This document shows, one piece after another, positions 12,672 to 24,800 of a stretch of DNA of 64,000 bases (positions are counted from its first letter, which is position 1; each line of letters starts with the position of its first letter). The notes under the pieces were generated by a model, which was given only the letters and a program-made list of their open reading frames with translations, was not told the origin of the DNA and made no database searches. Source of the stretch: Ziziphus jujuba (Eukaryota; Streptophyta; Magnoliopsida; Rosales; Rhamnaceae); NCBI RefSeq assembly GCF_031755915.1, contig NC_083384.1, forward strand, positions 32,097,001-32,161,000, written 5' to 3'. The position numbers and the translations under genes were made by a program.

Positions 12672-13534
12672 TATCCTATAAGGTAAATTATTTATGAGAT
12701 TTAATTAAAAGTTGATTACCTATTTATATTTTTCCATCTATAAAATTCAAATTCAAATCCAAATTCAAATCCAAATGTATTTATATGATTTAATTCAAAT
12801 GCAAATGTATTTATATAATATTTTCCATCAATGGAATTAAAATTAAAATTAAAATATATTTTTTGATTCTATATATTTTTAAATGAAATAATAGTATTCT
12901 CTATATCTCTTTCATTATCTAATATAGATTTTAAAATGATTTTATCAAATAATTATTTTCATTAAATTTTATATTTCATTGTTTCTATTTACAATTATTT
13001 ATATCATATATAGAATATTTTATCTTGTAAATATTAATAAAATCCTATACAAATATGTATATTTATGATTAATAAAAATCATGCCTTAATATATTTCTAA
13101 AAAATCTTTAATTTTATTTTATATTAAATATTAGATTTTAAATAATTTAATATTGAATATTGAATATTAAAATTGTAGATAATTATTAATTTTTCAATTT
13201 AAATTTAATAGCTATCGTTCCAGATTGAATTTTTTCATTTTTTATATTTAAAAATATAATAATATAATTATGAAAAATAATTAAATAGTAGAATAATTAT
13301 TTAGTAATATTACCATTCTAGTTAATAAAATAAATCGACCTGGAATAGCAATTAAACTTCGAAATAGAATAATATCTCAACAATCAACTTAGTCATAATC
13401 ACAAATAAAACTAATGATCATTAATCTTGTACAATTTTTATTACATTGTAGATATTCAATTATACTTTAAAATATCCACATTTTGTGTAAAACTGATTTT
13501 ATATTGCTTCATATTAATTAAATTTTGTCATATA

Positions 13535-13555
13535 TGTGTGTGTGTGTGTGTGTGT
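13535..13555. repeat. (TG)n microsatellite
   Basis: About ten TG units inside Helitron-like copy A. Confidence 0.9.
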
Positions 13556-14266
13556 ATAAGTACATTTTGAGTACTTTCTGAAAATAATTGAAAAAATTGA
13601 ATTATTCATTTTAAATTTTTAATAAAGAGATCAATTTTATTAGTAATTACCATATATTAATTTTATTATTTTATAATAAAATTTCATTTATTGCATATCC
13701 ATTCATGAATATATATTAGTGTATAGAGTTTTTGTATAAAATATCTTTAATAAAAAAAATGTCTTTTATTATATACTTTTTTTTTTAACCTAATCTTTAA
13801 AAAATTCGAAAAGCAACCAAATAAGGAGAGAAAAATTTTCTCTTACCAACTTTTATTTCACCACCAAAAATAAAATCTTCATTCCCACATATTATGGAAA
13901 TTTTCAAAAATTATGATCAAAATTTTTATTCAAAATTTTACAAAGATTGTATAATTTTTATTTTTGAAAATATTATTTATATAAATTATTTGTGAAAAAA
14001 ATATAATATATAAAAGTAAGAAAGTCAGCAAAAACTTTTGCCACATGTTTATTTTGTACCCCCAAAACCATTAAAAAAATTGTATTAAAAAGTAAAATTA
14101 TATTAAAAATTCTACAATCTTAAAATCATTGCCATATATTTCTTTATATTCATTTTATTTCCTTCCAAAATCATTATAAATATCTAAAATTCAGAAACAA
14201 AATTGTTTAAACAATTTCACAATCATAATCTACGTAAACATTTTTTGAATTTGAATTCTGTAATTT

Positions 14267-14737
14267 AATAGTATTATATATAGAGATCAAATTTATAGTT
14301 TATTAAAAGCTAATCGTGGAGTACTATATAAGGTACAAGTAAACATGCTTTATCTTAAAATCATTGTCATATATTTTCTTATATTTATTTTATTTCCTTT
14401 CAAAAACATTATAAATATCTAAAATCCAGAAATAAAATTATTTAAAAAATTTCACAATCTTAATAATATTTGAAAGAAATAATTTAATATTGATTTTTTG
14501 GAAATTTCCATAATATATGAGCATTATCATGATTTGACTATAAATTTTTGCAATAACATATATGGCAATTTTATTTTGGATTTTAATTATTTATAATACC
14601 TTCGGAAGGAAATAAAATGAATACAAGGAAATATATGACAATGATTTTAAGATAAAGCAGGTTTACATGTACCTTATATAGTACTCCATGGTTAGTCTTT
14701 AACAAATTATAAATTTGATCTGTATATATAATATTAT
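14267..14737. repeat. ~470-bp imperfect palindrome inside the Helitron-like cluster
   Basis: Left arm about 14267-14440 and right arm about 14564-14737 are reverse complements with scattered mismatches, separated by a ~120-bp loop. Landmarks are GGAGTACTATATAAGGTACA at 14318-14337 and its complement near 14671-14690, and CTTTATCTTAAAATCATTG against its complement near 14637-14657. A third, direct, partial copy of the arm lies at about 14100-14215. A transcript would form a long hairpin. Confidence 0.8.
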
Positions 14738-15492
14738 TCAATTATATATTCAAGTTCAAAAATGTTTACCTATCTATTTTTTTCCATCTATAAAAATTTT
14801 CTATCCAATTTTTCTCCATGTGTGAAATTTAAATTAAAATTCAAATGCATTTATATAATTTAATTTAAATTTAAATATTTTCAATTAATAGAATTCAAAT
14901 TCAAATTCAAATTCAAATTTATTTATGATTCCTTGCAAATAATTAATTTCCATATACAAAATAGTCATAATATAATTTATTTATTAATTTATTATTATTA
15001 TTATAAATTGTAGTTGACTTTAAGACAGTTAAGTTTTACTGAATGTTTAATATATAATACAATAAATTTAATTTTTATAGAATCATAACTAATCAATTTA
15101 TATAATGACCTAACGATTTAAATTAAAAAATTGCTATTATAATAATGACCTCTATTTAAATAATATAATATAATATTATAATAATACTAATAATAAAAAT
15201 ATATAAAATTTAAAAAGGGTTAAAAATATATATTTGGTAAATAAGATAAAATTAAATATTTTATTTATTTTAAATTTATTCCAAAATTATTACCATATGT
15301 AATTTTATTAATTGTTTGATAGTTATGGATAATTATATGAAAAATTAATTTTATATATATTTGGTTATATCCATAAAAGATGATATAATGAATAATAAAT
15401 AATAAATAGAATATAAAAAAAATACTTTTGGAGAGAATTTAGAAGAATGATATGCTGACATGTGGCGTATATGCTTTTTTTTTAAGATATTA

Positions 15493-17455
15493 CTAGCATC
15501 TATCCCGTACAATATACGGTATGTATAACCATAATAGATAATTTTAGAAATAATTTATAATAACTAATTATATTTGAAAATTTATTTAAAAGATTTATTA
15601 TTAATAAGTATATTTGGATCTTTTCTTAATTTATAATATAAAAGTTTATTAAGAACTATAAATTTAACATCTCTATATAATACTATTCAATTATGAAATT
15701 CAAATTTAAAAGTGATTACTTATCTATTTTGTTTTCATCTATAAAATTTTTCTATCTAAGTTTTTTATCTATAGAATTTAAATTTAAATTCAAATATATT
15801 TAAATAATATTTTTCATCTATAAAATTCAAATTCAAATATATTTTTTGATATCTTGCAAATAATTCATTTTCAGATATTATATACTCATAATGGATTGAA
15901 TTATTTATTTATTATTATTATTATTTATCCTATAAACATATTTTTATCTTACAAGCTAAATTATTTATGGAATTTAAATTAAAAAATGTTTACCTATTTA
16001 ATTTTTTTAATCTATAAAATTTAAATTCAAATTTAAACTAAAATGTATTTATATGGATTAATTCAAATTCAAATATCTGTATATAATATTTTCAATCTAT
16101 GAAATTCAAATTTAAATTCAAATGTATTTTTTGATTATTTGCAAACAATTAATTTCTCTATGTTAAATCCTTATAATATAATTTAATTGTATTTATTATT
16201 ATTGTAATTATTATTGTTATTATGATAATCATAGTAGATAATTTTAAAAATAATCTATTTAATTTTATTTATTATTATTGTAATTATTATTGTTACTATG
16301 ATAATCATAATGGATGATTTTAAAAATAATTTATAATAATTAATTATATTTAAAAATTTTATTGTTAATAAGTTTATTTTAATATTTTTTTAACCTATAT
16401 TATAAAAGTTTATTAAGCACTATAAATTTAATCTCTATATATAATACTATTCAATTATGAAATTTAAATTAAAAAATGTTTACCTATTTTCCTTCTATAG
16501 AATTTTCCTATCTAATTTTTTCTATCTATGAAATTTAAATTTAATTCAAATGCATTTATATAACTTAATTATTTAAATAATATTTTTCATTTATAGAATT
16601 CAAAATTCAAACTCAAATATATTTTTTAATTCCTTGCAAATAATTAATTTCCATATATTAAATATCATAACATAATTTATTTATTTATTTATTTATTATT
16701 ATTATTATTTATCATTTATCCCATAAACATAATTTTACTTTATAAGGTAAATTATTTATGGAATTCAAATTTTAAATTCCAATATATTTATATAATATTT
16801 TCCATCTATATAATTTAATTTCAAATTTAAATGTATTTTTTGATTCTTTGAAATTAATTAGTTTTCTATGTTAAATCTTTATAATATAATTTAATTATAT
16901 TTACTATTCTTGTTATTAATATTATACCTAATTTGGATTTAAAAAGAGGTATATATATACATACCATATATCTACAATTTTACTACCATATGTGTCAGCT
17001 TGTATATTATGATATAGATCAGTATTAAATTAAATATAACTAATGGTGTGTTATATATGTTTTATTTTAATATTACATATAATTTTATTATGACTTACAT
17101 TTAATGTGCATTACAATATTTATTATAGTAAAATTATATATATCATATTATAATCATATAGTTATTGTTTATTTAAAATTTATTTAAGAATAAAAATTGA
17201 TTTTATATATATATTTGGGTACAACCATAAAAGGTAGAAAATTTTATTATAATAATAAAAATATATATTTTTTAATACAATCAATAAAAGTAATTTTTTT
17301 TATATTTTTAAATAGCTGCTCCATTTGGTATTAATTAATATTTTGATAAAAAAATAAATAATAAAAAAAGATAATTTTTTTATTGATAATTTTGGAAGAA
17401 ATTTGGAATAATAATTTGCTGACACGTGGCACATGACCATTCTACATTCATATAT
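15493..17455 (-). mobile_element. Helitron-like element, copy B
   Basis: A second minus-strand 3' terminus: CTAG at 15493-15496 and a hairpin CCGTA-CAATA-TACGG at 15505-15519. The sequence that follows matches the interior of copy A in the same order (TAATTATATTTGAAAATTTA, TATATAATACTATTCAATTATG and the ATTCAAATTCAAAT blocks). Its 5' side near 17412-17455 carries the TGACACGTGGCACA block but a degraded terminus. No coding capacity. Confidence 0.6.
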
Positions 17456-18580
17456 TAAGTAGTTATGTAGATGTTTACCAATTTAATTTTTTCCATTTAT
17501 GGAATTTTCCTATCTAATTTTTTTATCTATAGAATCTAAATTAAAATTCAAATGCATTTATATAATTTATTTCAAATTTAAATATATTAAATAATATTTT
17601 TCATCAATAAAATTCAAATTCAAATTTAAATATATTTTTTGATTCCTTACAAATAATTAATTTCCATATATTAATACTCATAATGTGATTTAATTATTAT
17701 TATTATTTTTTATATTGTTATTATTATTATTATTATTTATCTTATAATCACATTCTTACCTTATAAGGTAAATTATTTTCAGAATTTAAATTAAAAAATA
17801 TTTACTTATTTAACTTTTTCTATTTATAAAATTTAAATTCATATGTATTTATTTAATTTAATTCAAATTCAAATGTCTTTGTATAATATTTTCCATCTAT
17901 GGAATTCAAATTCAAATTTAAACATATTTTTTTATTATTTATAAATAAATAATTTTCTTATGTTAAATCCTTATAGTATAATTTAATCATATTTATTATT
18001 ATTATTATTATCTAATTAACAATAATTTGGATTTAAAAAGAGGTGTATACATATATACATACGTATGTATGTAGTTTCACTATCAAAGGTGTCGGTTTGT
18101 ACATTATGATACAGATTAACATTAAATTATATATAACATATGGTATATTATATATATTTTATTTTAATATTACATATAATTTGATTATCACCTACATTTA
18201 ATGTGCATGACAATATTCATTATAGTAAAATTATATATATATAATATTATAAATATATGTTTATTGTTTATTTAAAATTTATTTCAAAACAAAATTTGAT
18301 TTTATATATGGTTAAGTACAACCATAAAAGGTTAAAAAAATTTATACTTTTTCAATCAATCATCTAATATTAAGATAATAAAAATACATATTTTTAAATA
18401 TAACTAATAAAGGTAAAAAATTTCATACTTTTAAATAATTGTTCCACTTGGTAATATTATAATAGAATCCTAAATAATAGAAAAAAAATATTTTTTTTAT
18501 TGATGATTTTGGAGGAAATTCGGAATGATAATCTGCCAATACGTAACACAAGACTCTTCTACTTTTATATATTATATAGA
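17456..18580 (-). mobile_element. Helitron-like element, 5' part (copy C)
   Basis: Read on minus it starts with TCTATATAATATATAAAAG at 18580, a typical Helitron TC-type 5' end preceded by A, followed by GTAGAAGAGTCTTGTG. The interior parallels copies A and B. No separate 3' hairpin/CTAG was found for it, so it may be truncated or may use a downstream terminus. Confidence 0.55.
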
Positions 18581-18663
18581 TAGATTCAAATTCAAACATA
18601 TTTTTTTATTCTTTACAAATAATTAATTTTTCTATGTTAAATCCTTATAGTATAATTTAATCA

Positions 18664-18700
<37 letters not shown>

Positions 18701-19383
18701 CTAATCAACAATAGTTTGGATTTAAAAAGAAGTATATATATATATATACATACCATATATATACAGTTTCACTATCACATGTGTCGGTTTGTATATTATG
18801 ATACAGATTAATATTAAATTATATATAACTTATTGTATGTTATATATATTTTATTTTAATATTACATATAATTTGATTATCACCTACATTTAATGTGCAT
18901 GACAATATTCATTGTAGTCAAATTTTATATATATAATATTAAAAATATATGTTTATTGTTTATTAAAATTTATTTTAAAACAAAATTTGATTATCACCTA
19001 CATTTAATGTTCATGACAATATTCATTATAGTCAAATTTTATATATATAATATTAAAAATATATGTTTATTGTTTATTAAAATTTATTTTAAAACAAAAT
19101 TTGATCTTATATATAGTTAAGTACAACCATAAAAGGTAAAAAGATGTATATTTTTTTCAATCAATCATCTAATATTAAGATAATAAAAATATATATTTTT
19201 GAATATAACTAATAAAGGTAAAAAAATTCATACTTTTAAATAATTACTCCACTTGATAATATGTTAATGGAATCATAAATAATAGAAAAAAAGATTTTTT
19301 TATTGATGATTTTGGAGGGAATTCGGAATGATAATATGCTGACACGTGGTACAAGACTCTTCTACTTTTATATATTATATAGA
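18581..19383 (-). mobile_element. Helitron-like element, 5' part (copy D)
   Basis: It carries the same 5' terminus as copy C (TCTATATAATATATAAAAG starting at 19383 on minus). The ~700-800 bp here repeat the segment 17895-18580 in direct orientation, so C and D are head-to-tail partial copies. Contains a (TAT)n tract near 18669-18700 and a 114-bp internal tandem duplication. Confidence 0.6.
18881..19108. repeat. 114-bp tandem duplication
   Basis: The segment starting CACCTACATTTAATGTGCAT at 18881 recurs at 18995 with only a few substitutions, period 114 bp. Open frames that cross it are a by-product of the repeat. Confidence 0.9.
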
Positions 19384-21539
19384 TATAGATTATACAAGTA
19401 CTTTGCATTTCACTTGAATTCAATTTAGGTTAACTAAATTGTGCCATGTAAATAAATTTGATTTATAAATAATTCTACAAGTACCATATGTTTTACTAAC
19501 ATATCTATTAAGAGTACACGTGTCATTATTTGATTGGTTTATATTTAATGATATTTATTCCTTCAAGGGTTAGTATATTTATTTTAAGATTATATTAATA
19601 TGTTAATAAATTAAATAATGATATGTTTACTCTTGATAAATATATTGCTAAATTATATGGTATTAATAGCATTACTATTGATTTAAGAGTTTGGTTTTTG
19701 CCATGTCACCATTGCTAATTTAGAAACAACTCTATCACCAATCAATTAGTATCAATTTTTCCATTTATGCTTTTGAATGTAGGCTTTAGTTGGGATTGAT
19801 TTTAGAGCTTCAAAACTGATTATCAAAAGTTTTAAACCTACTTTAAGTGATTGAAAAGAAAAATTTTAATTTCGATTTTACAAGAATTTATATTCTATTT
19901 TTAAGAAGTGTCAAAAGATTAATTTTTGAGATTATTATTTTAGCTTCTCTAATTGCCTATAATTGAAAAACCAATTTTATTTAAGGCTTTTGTATTTTAA
20001 AACCAAATCAAACCCAATTGATTATTGATTTTGAAATTTTGAAACCAATCCAATCTAATTATTATGGGATAATCAATCCAAATAAGTTGGATTGGATTAG
20101 TCAGTTTAGTCGGTTAATCAACCTTTTTTTTTTTTTTTTTTGGTTTTTTGCACACTCCTAAACCAAACCCTTAAAGCAAATTTATTGACATGATACAATT
20201 TAATTAATGGAAACATCATTTCTCATAAAATTGAAAGGACTTTTGTTCAAATTAATAAAATTTCAACAGTATATCACAAATAAGATTATAAAAAATAATT
20301 TTCTATACAACTTGGCTAGTATTTTTGGGATAGACCTAAAAAACTAGTGGGTTACTACAGAAAACCGCCTCTATTTCTGTTAACTTTTTTTTTTTTTTAT
20401 AACCCATAAATTCTAATGTATCTCATTTCGAAATTTACTGTATTCGCATATAATATCTAGTTTTTTTCTTTTCTTACATTCTATGAATTTAAAAAAGAAA
20501 AAGAAAAAATAGAAAGATTATTGCTTGTGCTTCTCTTTCTAGATAGACACCTTACATGAACACATAACACAAGAAAAGGAAGGATGAAAACCATCTAAGA
20601 AAACTGTATAAGTAGAGTTTTTGGTTGTGTAAATACAAGCATCCAAAAAAACTATAAATAAATTGATTAAAAAATATATAATATACATCAAATATTTTTA
20701 TAATTTTTATAATCAATTTGATAATTAATTAATTAAATAAGTAAATCATAAATTTTAATAAAAAATTTATTTTTAAAATAATTTTTGTTAATTTCAATCA
20801 TTTGTATGAATTTTTATTAATATTTAATAATTTCTGATATTTTCATAAATATTTTTATATTTTAAATCTTTAATATTTTTATCGATACTAAAATTTTGAA
20901 CTTTAGTATAATAATTATAGAATAATGATTAATTGAGTTTTAAAATAATGTTATGTAATTTTTAGGCGACAACCATTCTATTTTATGATTGATTATAAAA
21001 ATAGAAGTAATATTTTTAGAAAATGTATTTAGTTAATTAGAAAATGGAAGATACCTACAAAGTTAAATACTAAAAGGAAATTAAATATCAAATTTAAAAA
21101 CTTAACTAATAAAAATAAAATAAAAAACAAACAAATTCAAATTAAAGAAGTGCAAAAAAATTCTAAAAAATACTAATTAACTAGGTAACAGTAGCCATAT
21201 ATGTACATAGATTTGTTTTTGAATACTTGTCATTTAAATACATAATTAAACTACAAATATAAATTAGTATATATGTATATATATTTCAATATTTAAATTG
21301 ATAAAATCTGAAATTTAGATTATACTAGGATTTCATTGCTACATGGATTATTGAAACAAATAAGACACATATTTGGATATGGATATTTGTCTTCAACTCC
21401 GCAAATATGTACTAATACATTGTTTTTATTTTTTTACACTTATAATTTAAGTGAATTTTCAGTTATCCATTTAAATAAATCAAATTAATTATTTTAATTT
21501 AATCTTTTTAAACCTAATAGATAAAAAAAAATTTAAAAA
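19384..21539. other. AT-rich intergenic DNA, no gene recognised
   Basis: No gene supported. It holds a GATTGGATTAGTC-rich patch with a poly-T at about 20128-20145, other homopolymer runs, and AT-rich sequence. Confidence 0.5.
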
Positions 21540-21592
21540 GCTAGCGGGCATGGCCCCATGCCTAAAGGTGGCTCCGCCACTGCTTAATGGCA
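21540..21592 (-). repeat. Terminus of an interspersed repeat (GTGGCGGAGCCACC type)
   Basis: The minus strand reads AGTGGCGGAGCCACCTTTAG followed by GGCATGGGGCCATGCC, a repeat end frequently met in plant intergenic DNA. A related string (GGCAGAGCTAGGATTTT) occurs at 43514-43530. The other end and the class are not determined. Confidence 0.35.
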
Positions 21593-21842
21593 AAATGAGA
21601 ATGTGGGGGCAAAGAAAATAATGTGCTTCTTCAAATTATTTTAAATTTTAGAAACAAACGGGACCGACCCAAATTTGATGAAAAGAGCAAACCAAGCGAA
21701 TTCTGAGAGCCGAAAGGAATTATAAGATTTTAGCGTTGGGAGTGGAAACACGCGTAGTTGGTGAGGGATCGTGTGGATAGTGCAGTGCAGGGGGACATGG
21801 ATGAGGAATCGCCGTGGTGTTTATGATTCTGAAAGTAAGCTA
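21593..21842 (+). promoter_or_regulatory. Promoter-proximal region and 5' leader of the HEATR6-type gene
   Basis: The ~250 bp upstream of the chosen start are purine-rich and less AT-rich than the spacer before them, which fits a leader. An in-frame ATG at 21771 would add 24 residues (M-W-I-V-Q-C...). The pair of ATGs at 21843-21848 is preferred because it begins an Ala/Ser-rich N-terminus, but the upstream start cannot be excluded. No convincing TATA box is placed. Confidence 0.4.
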
Positions 21843-24800
21843 ATGATGGCGGCATCGGCATCGGCATCGGCATGGGCGTCGGCTTCGTCTATGGATGACG
21901 TAAGGATGTGGAGGACGGGGTTTCTCACGCTGAGAGATGAAACTCTTACATCTCCTCTTCGCACCCCTATTCCCCAACTCCTCCACCAACTCATCTTCTC
22001 CCACTCCCACGCTTTTCTCTCTGCCGCTCCACGTCTTCCTCTTCACGAGGTTTTTTATTTTTGTTCGTCTTATTTTCTTAATTTAATTTGATTTGGTATA
22101 CTTCAATCATGAGTTATATTACGATTAGGTTACGTCGGACTTGTTGTTTCTAATGGAACTGGTCACAACCACCCGTGACTCTTCTCAAGATATAACTCCT
22201 GCCTTCTTCACTCACTTATCCTGCTTGGTATTCTCTTTCTTCTTCTTCTTCTTCTTTGTTCTGTTCATTTTTTTTTCCTATTCTTTTGATTGAATTTTCA
22301 CATTCTTTCGCAGATCCACGACGTATGTCGCAGTGTCCCTCTCCAACTCAATTCATCTTCATGGACACTCATGCTCCGCTTTTTTGGAAACTTGATGGAA
22401 TTTTTCATCGGCAGAGCTCCTACCGCTGATTCACCCAATGTTTCACCTCTTGTCCAATGTTTGTCCACATTAGGGTTCGCTCCTTTCTCTCACAGTTTCA
22501 ACATTTTGTATCGCTTCTCTTCTGTCATTCCTAACTCTTTTTTTTTTCCTTTTTTTTTTTATTGCTCTGTTCTATTCCATTTTTAGACGACTTGTTAGGT
22601 CGTGTCACAGAAATGCTCCACCTTCAGACGATATTTTGTTAGTCAAATTCCTTCTGCGCATCATTGCAGTCTCGCATTCGGAGTTAATCCGCCGCAACCA
22701 AAACTCTTCTTCTCGAATTGGAAAAAGAGTACAGCAATACAGCCACTTGTGGGAAGTTCAGACTGTTGCTTTTTCAATGGTTGGTGAAGCTATCTCTAGA
22801 GCTGGATCATCCTTTCCTGCCGATGTATGGAAGTCAACTGTTGAGGTGGAAATATCTTTTCCCCTTTTGTCGTAAATTGTAGGTACGCTTGTGTACACTC
22901 ATGTGTCTGATGCTAAGGCTAGTTTATTGTGAACTAGGTTTTGAGGAAAGTGATGGATGTGTTGGCGTCTGAGGGCGTGCTCGTGGAAGAGGAAGAGAAT
23001 GATATGCCTCGGTAGGCCAGTTTCAATTTGGTATTAGAAGAAGAAAAGTAGGAGGGAAAAATAAGACTTTGCTTGTTTTAGCTAATTTGTTATCAAACTT
23101 TTAATCTTTATAATTGTTGGGATTTGTGCGTTGTAGGTTTTATGCATCCCTTCTGCATTGTCTGCATTTGGTTCTTGTAGATCCTAAAGATTCCCTTTCT
23201 GACCATGTACGTATTTTTTGGACTTTAAGATTTTTTTATTTTTTTTTTATTTTATCGAGTTGCATATGCAGAATTGTCTTTTTAACAGTTTCTGTATCTA
23301 TCAAAACCTGCTTACATATATGTATTTGTTAATATTTAGGTGTCAGGTTTTGTGGCTGCTTTGCGCTTGTTCTTTGCATATGGAATTACTAGTAGGCCAC
23401 AACTTGCGTTTCCAGCAAGTAGTCAGAAGGAAAAGGAACATAGTTTGAAGAGCCTTAAGTCGCCGCTGGAAGAACCTCAAAGAGTAGAGCATGGTCTATA
23501 TAGGCCTCCACATTTACGCAGAAGAGAAAGTTCAAAAAAGAAGCAGTCTAGAGCTTGCAATTCTCAAAGTCTCTTGGATCATGATTTATCTCCACTTTCA
23601 TCTGACTCTGAGTACAGCGACACTGATGGGTTAATAAAAGACACTGATGCTGTCCAGAAAGCAAAGGTTAGAATAGCTGCCATTGGTTGCATACAGGTAA
23701 TCTACAACTTTCTCTTGTAGTTCTTGATCTGCTTTTCATTGTTTCAGTTGATTAAATTAAAAGTCTATTCATTTATTTGTTTGCATCTTTCTGTTTTGTT
23801 TGATGGTAATTTGAAAATAAGCTGCACAATAGGGGAGACATGCAATGTTGAAGAATAATCTTCCTTCCTTGAAGTACTTAACCTCCCCTTCAATATCACT
23901 TAACTGCAAAAACCTTATTTCTAGGTGATTGTATGCCGTCTACTTCACAGAAGACATAAATTTGAAGAATTAAAAAAAAAAAAAAAAAAAGGTCATCTAT
24001 TGCTTTTGACATGGGCTTCACTTGAATATACATGACATGCTCTGTGGGAAGTGGCTATGATCTAGGTCTGACAATCTTATTCTTAGGTATAATATATAAG
24101 GCACTATGGGTTATACTTTTATGTTTTATCTTTATTTTCTTTGAGCTGTTGGTTGGTTTGATGGTTAGATTTCTGAGATGCCATGCAAAAGTGCATAAGT
24201 TAAAGGGCTTTGTGGAAAGTGAAAAGAGAATGATGTTTAGGACCGTTAGAATGCACAACCAATGAAAATCTCATGGAGAGAATCAGATTTGGTTGATGGC
24301 GTATATCTTAAAATTTTTTTAAAAAGTTAAGGTTGGTTTTGATATTTAGTTTTGGTACTTAAGCAAGCTTAACTTCTTATGAAAGGTTGACACTATCATA
24401 ACTTTTTGAATGTTTAAATTACAAGACTTCTATTTCCATTTTCTTATAGGCCTTGAGTTTCTTGCAGTTGTATGCAAACACAAGAGGGTCGTACTAGGTT
24501 TGGTTAAATTTTGACTGTGAAATTAAGTCCCAGCAACAGGTTATATTCTGAATTTAATAAAATCTTCAGAACCTAAACGGTTTCTTGTTTTCTTTTTTGC
24601 GTGTGGAGAATTTCATATGGTGGTTATTGAGAATCAAATTTGCCCTTTTAATTTGGCATGAAGGATCTTTGTCAAGCTGATTCTAAAGTGTTTACCACCC
24701 AATGGATGCTGCTCTTACCAACCAGTGATGTGCTACAAGCAAGGTGAAGCACGATGTTTCGTCCATTTGACTGATAGTTGGTTTTTGTTTCGTTGCTTAT

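Larger units (their letters stand above)
12218..15480 (-). mobile_element. Helitron-like element, copy A
   Basis: Read on the minus strand, the 3' end has the Helitron hallmark: a small hairpin (CCGTG-loop-CACGG, + positions 12231-12245) followed nine bases on by CTAG at 12218-12221, with a T next to it as expected for insertion between A and T. The opposite end near 15455-15480 has the degraded 5' block containing TGACATGTGGC, shared with the other copies. No Rep/helicase is encoded, so it is non-autonomous. It is very AT-rich with many TTCAAATTCAAAT runs. The boundary at 15480 is approximate. Confidence 0.65.

Noticed and set aside
18893..19120. 75-codon open frame with two similar halves
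   Set aside because: It is the 114-bp (38-codon) tandem duplication in AT-rich Helitron-like DNA read through; no protein signal.
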